This document shows positions 31,817 to 39,704 of a stretch of DNA of 41,195 bases, one piece after another. Source of the stretch: Candidatus Fermentithermobacillaceae bacterium (lineage in GTDB: Bacteria > Bacillota > Sulfobacillia > Fermentithermobacillales > DUSS01); assembly GCA_020725645.1 (NCBI GenBank), contig DYEQ01000004.1, forward strand, positions 1-41,195. The letters are read 5' to 3'. The notes under the pieces were generated by a model. The model saw only the letters and a program-made list of their open reading frames with translations. It was not told where the DNA came from and searched no databases. Each line of letters starts with the position of its first letter. The first letter of the stretch is position 1. The position numbers and the translations under genes are program-made.

Positions 31817-32743
31817 GTGGGTTGCGTGCTTTGCCCCCGCCGGTGCAACGTTGACAGGCAAGCTGGCGACAGGGGCTTCTGTCAGGCGGGGTGGCTCCCC
31901 AGGGTCGCCCTGGCCGACCTCCACTTTTGGGAAGAACCCTGTATCTCGGGGACGCGGGGTTCCGGGGCCGTGTTTTTCTCCCGGTGTAACCTGGCCTGTG
32001 TATTTTGCCAGAACCACGACATAAGTCAGCCGGGCGCGGGGGAAATCGGGGAGGAGATGGACCCGCGAGGTCTAAAGGATATATTCTTCGCCTTGGAAGC
32101 GAGGGGAGCTCACAACATCAACCTCGTTTCCCCGACGCACCACTCGAAAGTCATCGCGGAAGCCATCGAACTTGCCAAAAAGGAAGGTATCCGAATCCCC
32201 TTCGTGTACAACTCAAACGGCTACGAATCCATGGAGACCCTGCGCTTCATGGAAGGGCTCATCGACGTTTATCTACCCGACCTCAAGTATCATTCGGACG
32301 CTCTCGCAATGCGGTATTCTTCCGCACCTTCTTACTTTCGTCACGCGACATCGGCGATTTTGGAAATGGCCCACCAGGTCGGTACCCCTGTTTTCGATTC
32401 CCAGGGGATCATCCGGAAAGGGCTCATCGTGAGGCATCTCGTCCTGCCGGGACACGTCGAGGATTCCAAAGCTGTTCTGAGGTGGATAAAAGGTAACCTT
32501 CCGGCAGGTACTTTTGTAAGCGTGATGGCCCAGTACTACCCGGTTCACCGGGCCTTGAGGTTCCTGGAACTTTCGAGGAAACTCACCAGAAGGGAATACG
32601 ACGAGGTGATAGAGGAGTGCCTTAAGACCGGCCTTGAAGACGGCTATTTCCAGGAGCTTTCGTCGGCCAGCCCGGAATACACCCCTGATTTCCTCCGGAA
32701 GGACCCCCGTTCTCAAACGTCGAAGGATCGGGCCATGGCTTGA
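31817..32743 (+). CDS. Radical SAM protein, PflX family (putative glycyl-radical-enzyme activase)
   Basis: 308 residues from GTG 31817 with GAGGAG 10 bases upstream; an in-frame TGA lies at 31808. It begins with a Cys block, CVLCPRRCNVDRQAGDRGFC, then the SAM cluster CNLACVFC at 57-64 (CxxxCxxC), then NINLVSPTHHSKVIAEAIELA, VYNSNGYESMETLRFMEGLIDVYLPDLKY, and LVLPGHVEDSKAVLRW. This is COG1313 (PflX), related to pyruvate formate-lyase activating enzymes but of unproven target. No glycyl-radical enzyme lies in the window. The gene stops 48 bases before the PHP protein start and may be co-transcribed with it. Confidence 0.88.
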   Translation: MGCVLCPRRCNVDRQAGDRGFCQAGWLPRVALADLHFWEEPCISGTRGSGAVFFSRCNLACVFCQNHDISQPGAGEIGEEMDPRGLKDIFFALEARGAHNINLVSPTHHSKVIAEAIELAKKEGIRIPFVYNSNGYESMETLRFMEGLIDVYLPDLKYHSDALAMRYSSAPSYFRHATSAILEMAHQVGTPVFDSQGIIRKGLIVRHLVLPGHVEDSKAVLRWIKGNLPAGTFVSVMAQYYPVHRALRFLELSRKLTRREYDEVIEECLKTGLEDGYFQELSSASPEYTPDFLRKDPRSQTSKDRAMA

Positions 32744-32791
32744 ACCCCTACGAAGTCGATGGGAATTCACCAGGAAAGGAGCGTTGAAAAG

Positions 32792-34381
32792 TTGAACGTA
32801 ACAGCGAAATTCTCCCGCCTTCCCAGGACCCTGGTGCTGCTAGGGGTGTTAGGGCTCGCCCTGGGCCTGGTCGCAAGTTCGTTCTTATGCGGACCTTTGT
32901 TCGCAGCCGGGGGAAACGAGGACGGCGGAAATGACGTGAAGCTAAAGGCGAACCGGTCCAAAGGCATGGTCGTCATCGTGCCCGAAGAAATCGAGACTTA
33001 CAAGGTTCCGCCGGAGACCGTGCTCGTCCCGGTTTTCGTGACGTCCGAGTCCGGGAAAGCCCATGTAAAACACATCAAACTGGATTTCCACGGACCCAAG
33101 GGTTCGGTCTCGAAAAAAGTCGCGTTGGACCAGGCATTAGAACCTGCAGGTAAGAGCCTTGACGACATCCTGAAGACACTGAAGGATAAGGACAAGAAGG
33201 CCGTAAAGGACCTCCTCAAGAAAGGCGCCTACGTTGAATTTGAGATCGATGTATCGGCATTGAAGTTGGAAGAGGGCGCGAAGGGCAAGATCGATGTTGG
33301 CGTTGAAGCGACTGCGGACGGCCAGGCGGCGACGGTTACCGTTCAGGCGGACTTCCAGGCGCTGGCCCTTCCGGGCGCGAGTGGATGGTACGGAGGGGAT
33401 GGACACGTACATACCTCGTGGAGCCCGGATGTGTGGTTCATCTCGCTTGACAGCAGGGTTAAGTATGCCAAGGACAATGGGTTTGGATTCATAATCATCA
33501 CCGACCACGAAGACGGGATCAACGACCTCTGGTCAACCCCGGGCGGATACGTTGCCCAGTGTAACGCTGCTCAGTCTAAGTACCTTATCCCGGCGCTACC
33601 GGGTGTGGAGATCACTACGGCAAACTCCGAAGGGGATGCCCTAGCTTACTGGATGAGCGAAACCGCTACCACCGTGCCCAACAACCAAACCTATCCATCG
33701 CAAGAGCTCATCAACCAGATAAACGCCCATAACTATCCGTACTCCTATGCGGTCATCGCCCATCCTTACGGAGCTCATCCATGGACTAACTGGAACGTTC
33801 TGGGTTTCCGCGGGATGGAGCTTTTAAGTCAGGAAATCGTGGCCAAGCCCGACACCATCTCCCGGTGGTTCACGCTGTTGCGCGGCGGGCTTTCTTCTAC
33901 GATGTCCAGCGGCAGGTTTGTGGTAGGTGTCGGGACGTCGGATTGCCACAACTTCCAGGCGCCGGGGTTCGCGGGGTTCACCTGGGTGTACGCGACTTCG
34001 TATTCGTCGACAAACAGGGCTGCTATCTGGGACGCGATCAAGTCCGGTAGGGTCAGCGCTTCCGGGCGGAAGGACCTCGGATACTTCACCGTCAACGGCG
34101 CCGTTCAGGGAAGCGTCCTGAACGTGACACCCGGCTCGAGTCTGCAATTCAAGCTGGTGCAGACCCCGGTAACCGGACGGAAGTGCACGAAGATCACGGT
34201 ATTCAACAAAGACCAGGTAGCTGTCTATACCGTGACCAATCCGTCTACGTCGGTGATATATTGGAACACGACAGCCCCATCGACCGATGGCTTTTACGTC
34301 GTGAAGTTCGAATTCACTAAGACGGACGGCTCCGACTTAAGCGAGGTGTGGGCGAATCCGGTGTTCATTAACGTGCCGTAA
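32792..34381 (+). CDS. Secreted PHP-domain protein
   Basis: 529 residues from TTG 32792, 10 bases after GGAAAGGAG. A signal peptide is clear: basic start, a hydrophobic stretch TLVLLGVLGLALGLVASSFL, and a cleavage region near LFAAGG. Residues about 40-195 are a charged, beta-rich N-terminal domain. The PHP domain begins near residue 200 with the metal ligands GDGHVHTSWS, IIITDHEDG, PGVEITT, AHPYGAHPW and GTSDCHN. A C-terminal beta domain (VTGRKCTKITVFNKDQVAVY, FYVVKFEFTKTDGSDLSEVW) may bind substrate or wall. PHP domains hydrolyse phosphoesters; an exported one may recover phosphate or act on wall polymers. The substrate is unknown. The PflX gene precedes it. Confidence 0.88.
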   Translation: MNVTAKFSRLPRTLVLLGVLGLALGLVASSFLCGPLFAAGGNEDGGNDVKLKANRSKGMVVIVPEEIETYKVPPETVLVPVFVTSESGKAHVKHIKLDFHGPKGSVSKKVALDQALEPAGKSLDDILKTLKDKDKKAVKDLLKKGAYVEFEIDVSALKLEEGAKGKIDVGVEATADGQAATVTVQADFQALALPGASGWYGGDGHVHTSWSPDVWFISLDSRVKYAKDNGFGFIIITDHEDGINDLWSTPGGYVAQCNAAQSKYLIPALPGVEITTANSEGDALAYWMSETATTVPNNQTYPSQELINQINAHNYPYSYAVIAHPYGAHPWTNWNVLGFRGMELLSQEIVAKPDTISRWFTLLRGGLSSTMSSGRFVVGVGTSDCHNFQAPGFAGFTWVYATSYSSTNRAAIWDAIKSGRVSASGRKDLGYFTVNGAVQGSVLNVTPGSSLQFKLVQTPVTGRKCTKITVFNKDQVAVYTVTNPSTSVIYWNTTAPSTDGFYVVKFEFTKTDGSDLSEVWANPVFINVP

Positions 34382-34506
34382 CGCGGGATGGGTCTTTGTA
34401 TGTGCGCGGTTCCAGGAGCTCTCTGCGAACGAGCTTGGGGTGAGCTAACATTCCTGAGTCGGCGCTGATCCGGTCCGGCCGCGCTCGGGTTTTGAACGAT
34501 AGAGTT

Positions 34507-34552
34507 CCGGGGCCTGCTGCTTGTCGGCTTGCGCTTTCGTGGCAGGCCCCGG
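34507..34552 (+). other. Perfect 11-bp inverted repeat before a small membrane protein gene
   Basis: CCGGGGCCTGC (34507-34517) and GCAGGCCCCGG (34542-34552) are exact complements, extendable by three more pairs (two of them G-U), with an 18-24-base loop. The hairpin ends 8 bases before the ribosome binding site GGAGGG (34561-34566). It is not followed by a T-run, so it is more likely a translational or processing element than a terminator. Confidence 0.5.
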
Positions 34553-34571
34553 TGGTCACTGGAGGGAGATG

Positions 34572-34856
34572 ATGGACGTGTCGCCTCTCTATTGGGGAGG
34601 CCTAATTGGGGCGTTGTGGGGTGCTTTGAGTTACGTCATCGTCGCGGTACCGGCGATCAGGGAAACCGTCCACGGTTATCTGGGATACGGTATGACCTAT
34701 CTGGTCCCATTTTTGCCGTCTGCCTGGGTGGCACCTATTTTCGGTAACTGGGCCGTTCATGGCTTCTGGGGTACGGCCTTGCCGCTTGGCGCGAGCATCG
34801 CAGCAGGCGCCATCGCCGGAGCTCTCGTTGGGACCATTTTCTTCCGGAAGCGATAG
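34572..34856 (+). CDS. Small integral membrane protein, unknown function
   Basis: 94 residues from ATG 34572, which is 6 bases after GGAGG (34561-34565). Three hydrophobic stretches are visible: LYWGGLIGALWGALSYVIVA, YLGYGMTYLVPFLPSAWVAP, and LPLGASIAAGAIAGALVGTI, with a basic end RKR. The Gly- and Ala-rich helices suggest close packing, as in small channels or transporter accessory subunits. No family was recognised. It stands alone between the PHP protein and the serine dehydratase genes, behind a strong hairpin. Confidence 0.65.
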   Translation: MDVSPLYWGGLIGALWGALSYVIVAVPAIRETVHGYLGYGMTYLVPFLPSAWVAPIFGNWAVHGFWGTALPLGASIAAGAIAGALVGTIFFRKR

Positions 34857-35193
34857 TCTTGCGACGTTCGCGAATGTCGAATGTTACGTTTTAAAGGTTC
34901 CTTCTCTCGCGAATGTGGCGATTTATAACATCCTTGCCGGACGTCTGTCGGATATGCGTTTAGGGGCTACAATCCGCAAGAAACGCCAACTCATGAGCGA
35001 AATGTTTCCCTCCGCATTCATCTTTTCACGGGCCGGTTTGTATCCGGTCGCATCCCATATGCTTTCGTTCTTTCACTGAAGCAGCCCCGGAACCTTGCTT
35101 TGGAGTACAATTGATTAACTGGGTCCGCCTTGTACGTGTCACCCAACGCACGGATACTATAAGCAGGGGATATGCAGATCGGGAGGCGGGGAA
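34857..35193. other. Gap before the serine dehydratase genes
   Basis: No gene, relic or RNA was recognised in these 337 bases. CGCGAATGT occurs twice near 34870 and 34908. A possible promoter, TTGTAC (35130-35135) and TACTAT (35155-35160) with a 19-base spacer, lies just before sdaAB. Confidence 0.4.
35130..35160 (+). promoter_or_regulatory. Weak candidate promoter of sdaAB
   Basis: TTGTAC (35130-35135) and TACTAT (35155-35160) are 19 bases apart, two more than optimal. The transcript would begin about 25 bases before the start codon, leaving room for the GGGAGG site. No operator or riboswitch was recognised here. Confidence 0.3.
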
Positions 35194-35853
35194 ATGAGGC
35201 TTCTCGATGTTCTTGGGCCGGTGATGATCGGTCCTTCTAGTTCACATACGGCCGGAGCGGCCCGGCTGGGCAATATTGCCCGAATCCTGCTGGGGGAACC
35301 GCCCATCCGGGCAAGGATTATCCTCCACGGTTCGTTTGCTGCGACCTACAGGGGGCATGGAACGGACCTGGCCCTGGTTGCAGGGCTTCTGGGCTTTGCA
35401 CCCGATGATGAGCGCATCAGGGACTCGTTCACCTGGGCGGCCCGTGAAGGGCTCGAGTTTTCCGTCGAGACCGGGGACCTCGGCGATGTTCATCCCAATA
35501 CGGCTCGGATCGAACTGACCTCACGCAGCGGGAAGGGACTCTCCGTGGTAGGGTCGTCGGTGGGTGGGGGGAAGGTCGAGATAACTGAGATATCCGGCCT
35601 TCCCGTAAGTCTCACCGGGGAGAAGAACACCATTGTGGCGACGTATCCCGATAAACCGGGAGTAGTAGCGGGCATTACCTCCATCCTGGCAAAGGTAGGC
35701 GTGAATATCGCCACTATGCGGGTGGCAAGGTCCGGGCGGGGAAAGACAGCTGTGTGCGTAATCGAGGTTGACCAGGACATCCCCGAGCACGTGGTCCAGG
35801 AGGTCCGCCGGCTCCCCATGATTGAGAAAGTGATAGTCGTCAGAGCACAATAG
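35194..35853 (+). CDS. sdaAB: L-serine dehydratase, iron-sulfur-dependent, beta subunit
   Basis: 219 residues from ATG. It is the beta chain of the [4Fe-4S] L-serine deaminase, which makes pyruvate and ammonia. The N-terminal domain has GPVMIGPSSSHTAGAARLGNIARILLG, HGSFAATYRGHGTDLALVAGLLGF and VHPNTARIEL. The C-terminal ACT domain (about residues 147-217) reads IVATYPDKPGVVAGITSILAKVGVNIATMRV, and may sense amino acids. This two-gene form is normal in Bacillota. The alpha gene lies 208 bases downstream, an unusually long spacer with predicted folding. Confidence 0.95.
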   Translation: MRLLDVLGPVMIGPSSSHTAGAARLGNIARILLGEPPIRARIILHGSFAATYRGHGTDLALVAGLLGFAPDDERIRDSFTWAAREGLEFSVETGDLGDVHPNTARIELTSRSGKGLSVVGSSVGGGKVEITEISGLPVSLTGEKNTIVATYPDKPGVVAGITSILAKVGVNIATMRVARSGRGKTAVCVIEVDQDIPEHVVQEVRRLPMIEKVIVVRAQ

Positions 35854-35876
35854 CGAAGACGGACTAGTAAAAAGGG

Positions 35877-36019
35877 CATAGCTGGGCTATGGGTGTTTGC
35901 ATTCCATCGCCGGTGGCAACGAAAGGTTCAGAGGGTCCCTATGCAGGTCAGCTGATGGGAGTCTAGTTGGGTGGGGCAGAGGTCACCGAGCACCCACCGG
36001 ACCGACCGCATCACCAGCT
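35877..36019 (+). other. Folded spacer between sdaAB and sdaAA
   Basis: Two structured pieces fill the 208-base gap. The first is a hairpin CATAGC (35877-35882) with GCTATG (35886-35891). The second is a nested set: AGCTGATG (35950-35957) with CATCACCAGCT (36009-36019), GTC (35961-35963) with GAC (36000-36002), and TGGGTG (35968-35973) with CACCCA (35991-35996). It ends about 30 bases before the sdaAA ribosome binding site. No riboswitch consensus was recognised; no T-run follows the hairpins. Confidence 0.35.
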
Positions 36020-36061
36020 ACGTGACACTTTTATCACGTATCGTAGAACGGAGGGAGAGAT

Positions 36062-36976
36062 GTGACTCTTACTGAGCTTGCCCAAAGAGCACTGGCGGAG
36101 GGGATATCCCTCGGCAGGCTTGCCGTCATGCTGGAATCGGAGGAGACAGGTATACCTTTGGCCGAGATCGTTGGCCGGGTGCGTGAAATGGTCCGGGTAA
36201 TGAAATCTTCTGTAAGCGAAGGACTCGGACATATGGAAGATTCTACGCCCGTCCGACCGGGAGTCTTCGAGCGTGCCAGGCGTTCACGGACCGGCCTCTC
36301 CGGAGGTGACGCCGCAAAAGTCGCAGGACGAATTGCATCCGGTCGAAACCTTCCTGGAAACGTTCTTCTGGCCAAGTCGGTGGCGTATGCTCTGGCCGTG
36401 TCAGAAGTTAACGCCGCCATGGGAAAGATCGTTGCTGCGCCGACCGCAGGTTCCTGTGGGGTGATACCTGGTACCTTCCTGGCGCTAGCGGAAGTCTCCG
36501 GTGCCGGCGAAGAAGATCTGGTTGATGCCCTTTCGGCTGCAGGGCTCATAGGCCAGGTAATAGGTGAGAGGGTGGGCCTCTCCGGGGCACAGGCAGGTTG
36601 TCAGGCTGAGTGCGGTTCTGCCGCGGCAATGGCTGCGGCCGGGCTCGTGCAGTTGGCCGGAGGCTCGCCCGAAGACTGTATCCACGCCGCTGCTTTTGCC
36701 CTCAAAGGGCTTATGGGTCTCGTGTGTGACCCTGTAGCCGGTCTCGTAGAAGTCCCCTGCATCAAGCGAAACGCTACATCGGCGGCTGTGGCTTTAGCTT
36801 CGGCAGAGATGGCTCTTTCGGGGGTGAGGAGCCGTATTCCACCGGACGAAGTTATATCGGCCATGGCTCAGGTCGGGAGGATGATACCCCCGGCCCTGCG
36901 TGAGACGTCTCAAGGGGGGCTTGCGACCACGCCAACGGGTTTGCGGGTGAGTCACGAGATGGCTGGAAAGACGTAA
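36062..36976 (+). CDS. sdaAA: L-serine dehydratase, iron-sulfur-dependent, alpha subunit
   Basis: 304 residues from GTG with GGAGGGAGA about 4 bases upstream. It is the catalytic chain. The cluster-binding cysteines appear in the expected places: AAPTAGSCGVIPGTFLAL, GAQAGCQAECGSAAAMAAAG, and GLVCDPVAGLVEVPCIKRNATSAA. AVSEVNAAMGKIV and MAQVGRMIPPALRETSQGGLATTPTG complete the family pattern. The enzyme is oxygen-sensitive, consistent with an anaerobic host. It pairs with the upstream beta subunit despite the long spacer. A weak hairpin follows the stop. Confidence 0.95.
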   Translation: MTLTELAQRALAEGISLGRLAVMLESEETGIPLAEIVGRVREMVRVMKSSVSEGLGHMEDSTPVRPGVFERARRSRTGLSGGDAAKVAGRIASGRNLPGNVLLAKSVAYALAVSEVNAAMGKIVAAPTAGSCGVIPGTFLALAEVSGAGEEDLVDALSAAGLIGQVIGERVGLSGAQAGCQAECGSAAAMAAAGLVQLAGGSPEDCIHAAAFALKGLMGLVCDPVAGLVEVPCIKRNATSAAVALASAEMALSGVRSRIPPDEVISAMAQVGRMIPPALRETSQGGLATTPTGLRVSHEMAGKT

Positions 36977-36985
36977 CCGTTTCAG

Positions 36986-37018
36986 CTCTATATGTCGAAC
37001 TTGATGTAGAGTTTAAAT
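36986..37018 (+). terminator. Possible terminator of sdaAA
   Basis: CTCTATAT (36986-36993) pairs with ATGTAGAG (37004-37011) over 8 bases, with one G-U, around a 10-base loop, followed by TTTAAAT. It lies 10 bases after the stop. The AT-rich stem and short T-run make it weak. Confidence 0.4.
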
Positions 37019-37028
37019 ATCCCGGACG

Positions 37029-37211
37029 TTACAGGGTCGATTTAGGACCAGCACTGGCAAGCCCGAATCTCCTTCCATCCTCCGGGCAAATCGTTTGGAT
37101 GATTTTGCGCCCCGAGATAGCTGCCGTGGAGATTGCGATGGTTGATTCGGCCCACTGGCCTGCCATATAGAATCCCGAAAGGCCTGGAAGCGTCGAGTAT
37201 ACGACATTAAC
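37029..37211 (-). pseudogene. C-terminal relic of a phytoene-desaturase-like FAD oxidoreductase
   Basis: On the minus strand about 60 codons read VVYSTLPGLSGFYMAGQWAE, then STIAISTAAISGRKIIQTIC and a tail ending in TAA. This is the last FAD-contact segment of CrtI-type carotenoid desaturases and related flavoproteins, whose family pattern is LPGL.NFY.AGQW....G.P.AA.SGR..IQ.IC. A TGA lies directly upstream, and the nucleotide-binding N-terminus is absent from the gap up to 37417. It is a broken remnant and shows gene loss in this interval. Confidence 0.65.
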
Positions 37212-37268
37212 TCAAATTCGCCCACACTTCGATGATCCTTATAGGTGAATGTTATACGGTGTTTACTG

Positions 37269-37327
37269 CTGGGGCTTTTGAGAAGAGCGGCGGAAGGTTC
37301 CTCGTGCCATCATCTCTTCGGCCCCAG
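37269..37327 (+). other. Nested inverted repeat upstream of the methyltransferase-glycosyltransferase gene
   Basis: CTGGGGC (37269-37275) pairs with GCCCCAG (37321-37327), and inside it GAAGAG (37282-37287) pairs with CTCTTC (37314-37319). The loop contains GGAAGGTTCC. No T-run follows. It lies about 90 bases before the next start codon and may belong to its leader. The rest of the 441-base gap holds the flavoprotein relic. Confidence 0.4.
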
Positions 37328-37417
37328 TTCACGTTCATAAAAGGACAGCCAAGTTCATCGGTGCTCTGACGGGGGTTCACCAAAAAGAGATGGGTACCAA
37401 AGAGGAGATGGGTTCAG

Positions 37418-39505
37418 TTGCAGATCCCATGGTATCAAGCGGTTCCGCTCGTAATGGATCAGGTCGAGGTGTTACAACCGGCTTCCATTCTGGAAATCGG
37501 ACTCGGTATCGGTAAGTACGGCATGATGTTCCGGGAGATCCTCGAGCCCGGATGGCCTCTTACGGCCAAGCGCCGCGTCACGATCGAGGGTGTCGAACTG
37601 GGTACTCTCGACCCCTTTTATGCACGGGCTTACGATCGAGTTTACCGGACGTCCGAACTCAAACAGAATTCGAGGAGAAAGTCATCTGCACGTGCACCCG
37701 GGCATGTGTCACCTGAGTCATCAACTCCCTTGCCGCACCTTGAGACAAGTACGCCCGTGCCAGCCCCCGAATCACAGCGTGAGGAAGCTAACAACGGTAC
37801 CCGAACGGTAGCCCGGATTATCGCTCTGGTGGACGACCTTCCCGCTTATGATTTCGTACTCGTCGATGGTGTGTTGGAACTCCTAACGAAGGTTGAAGGT
37901 CTTCTGCTGCTTCGACGTCTGCTTAAACACACGAGGCGCAGTTTGATGGCGACGATTCTCGTGGACCCTTCGCCGCAGGTAGTGAAGCTTTTTGTCCACC
38001 AGATCAACCAGCGCGACGTGCCGGGCGCGGACACGGGTCAGAACTTCTTGGCGAGGGACGGGAACCTCCTAGGGGGCGAGCCTGGAGGTACCCGGTGGAC
38101 CGTCACCGACTTCCTGGATTTTGATTTTTCGTGGAAAATGCTGCCGGGGCGGCATAACACTATCGAGGTGCTCAACTTCTTTCCGTCTCATCAATGCGAT
38201 TCCGGGCCGGGTGCGCTTCTGTCGGAGGACTCACACGGCAAGCGCTCGGGCGCCGGTGATTTCAACGCCCGCCTGCAATCGTATTTGTTCCGAAAACCGG
38301 GCAGCGTCGGATCCGCGATCCCGGACTCCCTTGTAAATGCACCGGATAAGCCAGTCTCCTGGAGCAGCGCAGACGGCTGCAGAGACGAAGTCAAGCTGCC
38401 AGTTGATGCCCCAACGGGCGGACTGGCCTGCGGGACCTGTACGGAGACGTTTCCCCTCACGATTGGATATCTCATACCCCACAAGCACGTTACCGGCGGC
38501 ATGAGGATGCTTTTCGAACAAATACGGCACCTTCGACAGAAGAGGTACCGGGTTTACGCGATAGGCAGGGGCCGGCAGGGCGAAAAGGTGCTGCCGGACT
38601 GGGCCGATGTCAGCGTAGATCGCGAAATCGTCGTGCCTGTAAACGGGTCCTACCTGGAGTATCTCGGTGACTGTGACGTAATCGTGGCAGGCTGGTGTGA
38701 GCAACTTCCTGAGCTAGCCGGTTCTCCCGTTCCAGTCGTGTATTGGGAGCAAGGACATGAGGCGCTTTTCGGCCAGGTGGATGACCTGTCTTGTGATTCG
38801 CTTCTCAGACGGAGGTTTGCCCGTTGTTACGAGCAGCCCTGTTATCTTGCGGCGACCTCGGACACCGTGGCGAGGGCTCTCCTGGCCAGGTACGGGCGAC
38901 GGGCGCATGTCATTCCTCCGGGGGTCGATACAGAGTTGTTCCATCCCGGGGCGCGAGCGGGTCGAGGGGTGGTGCTCCTGGTGGGCAATCCGTTGCTCGG
39001 ATTCAAGGGTTTCGACGTCGCACTTCGTGCATTGAACAAGGTGTGGAGCACCGGGGCCCGTTTCAAAGTGAAATGGGTCTGCCAGACGGTCCCGCGCCTG
39101 GCCGCATCCGTCGAGTACCCCATGGAATTCGTGGTGAACCCTTCCCTGGAAGAGCTCGCCGAAGCTTATCGTACCAGCGACGTGTTTCTTTTCACGTCTT
39201 GGTATGAAGGATTCGGACTGCCGCCGCTGGAAGCTATGGCGTCGGGAGTGCCTGTCGTGACCACCACGTGCGGAGGCGTTGACTCGTACGTATCGCCGGG
39301 AGAGAACGCGCTTGTGGCTGATCCCGGTGATGTTGATTCCCTCGCCTTTGCCGTCGCATACCTGCTTGGCAACCCGGAAGCTTCGGAATATCTGGCGGCA
39401 AACGGGAGGCGCACGGCCCTCCGGTTCGACGTGAGGCGGTCGGTCGAGCGGTTCGAGGACTTCCTGGCGTGGGTGGTCCGGCACCACGGCGGGCGCTCAA
39501 AGTGA
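37418..39505 (+). CDS. Fusion of a class I SAM-dependent methyltransferase-like domain and a GT4 glycosyltransferase
   Basis: 695 residues from TTG with GAGGAG 10 bases upstream. Residues about 1-250 look like a class I methyltransferase: SILEIGLGIGKYGMMFREIL is motif I, and YDFVLVDGVLELLTKVEGLLL corresponds to the later strands, with a Pro/Ser-rich insert (about 87-130) between them. Residues about 345-690 form a GT-B glycosyltransferase: IGYLIPHKHVTGGMRMLFEQ, VIPPGVDTELFHP, LVGNPLLGFKGFDVALRAL, and LFTSWYEGFGLPPLEAMASGVPVVTTTCGG with the donor-binding EGFGLPPLE. A Ser/Gly/Asp-rich linker joins the halves. The protein may methylate and extend the same glycan. The acceptor is unknown. The methyltransferase may be a non-catalytic binding domain. 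Confidence 0.85.
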   Translation: MQIPWYQAVPLVMDQVEVLQPASILEIGLGIGKYGMMFREILEPGWPLTAKRRVTIEGVELGTLDPFYARAYDRVYRTSELKQNSRRKSSARAPGHVSPESSTPLPHLETSTPVPAPESQREEANNGTRTVARIIALVDDLPAYDFVLVDGVLELLTKVEGLLLLRRLLKHTRRSLMATILVDPSPQVVKLFVHQINQRDVPGADTGQNFLARDGNLLGGEPGGTRWTVTDFLDFDFSWKMLPGRHNTIEVLNFFPSHQCDSGPGALLSEDSHGKRSGAGDFNARLQSYLFRKPGSVGSAIPDSLVNAPDKPVSWSSADGCRDEVKLPVDAPTGGLACGTCTETFPLTIGYLIPHKHVTGGMRMLFEQIRHLRQKRYRVYAIGRGRQGEKVLPDWADVSVDREIVVPVNGSYLEYLGDCDVIVAGWCEQLPELAGSPVPVVYWEQGHEALFGQVDDLSCDSLLRRRFARCYEQPCYLAATSDTVARALLARYGRRAHVIPPGVDTELFHPGARAGRGVVLLVGNPLLGFKGFDVALRALNKVWSTGARFKVKWVCQTVPRLAASVEYPMEFVVNPSLEELAEAYRTSDVFLFTSWYEGFGLPPLEAMASGVPVVTTTCGGVDSYVSPGENALVADPGDVDSLAFAVAYLLGNPEASEYLAANGRRTALRFDVRRSVERFEDFLAWVVRHHGGRSK

Positions 39506-39522
39506 CGCCGCCTCAAGCGGTG

Positions 39523-39639
39523 ATGACCGGAGAAAAACGGGTATTCAGCGGCCTCGAGATGCTCGTGGTGGGCGGAATCTGGGCGCGAGCAGCTTATCTT
39601 ATCGGATACCTGCCGCGAGGCCTTGGAGGGGCGATTTGA
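39523..39639 (+). CDS. Short membrane peptide or VIT1-like C-terminal relic (38 residues)
   Basis: A frame from ATG 39523 to TGA 39639 encodes MTGEKRVFSGLEMLVVGGIW then ARAAYLIGYLPRGLGGAI. The segment GLEMLVVGGIWARAAYLIGYL resembles the last helix of VIT1/CCC1-type metal transporters. No good ribosome binding site lies before the ATG, so a remnant is more likely than a working gene. It occupies most of the 200-base gap between the two glycosyltransferases. Confidence 0.3.
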   Translation: MTGEKRVFSGLEMLVVGGIWARAAYLIGYLPRGLGGAI

Positions 39640-39704
39640 TTGGCGCGCCAGCCTTGTACCAGCTATGCATCTAGGGGAAGTAAGAAACGTAAGGAGATGG
39701 TCGC

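Noticed and set aside
31549-31854. 101-residue frame before the PflX-type radical SAM gene
   Set aside because: The TTG start has no convincing ribosome binding site, the product matches no family, and the end overlaps the radical SAM gene. A real short gene cannot be fully excluded.
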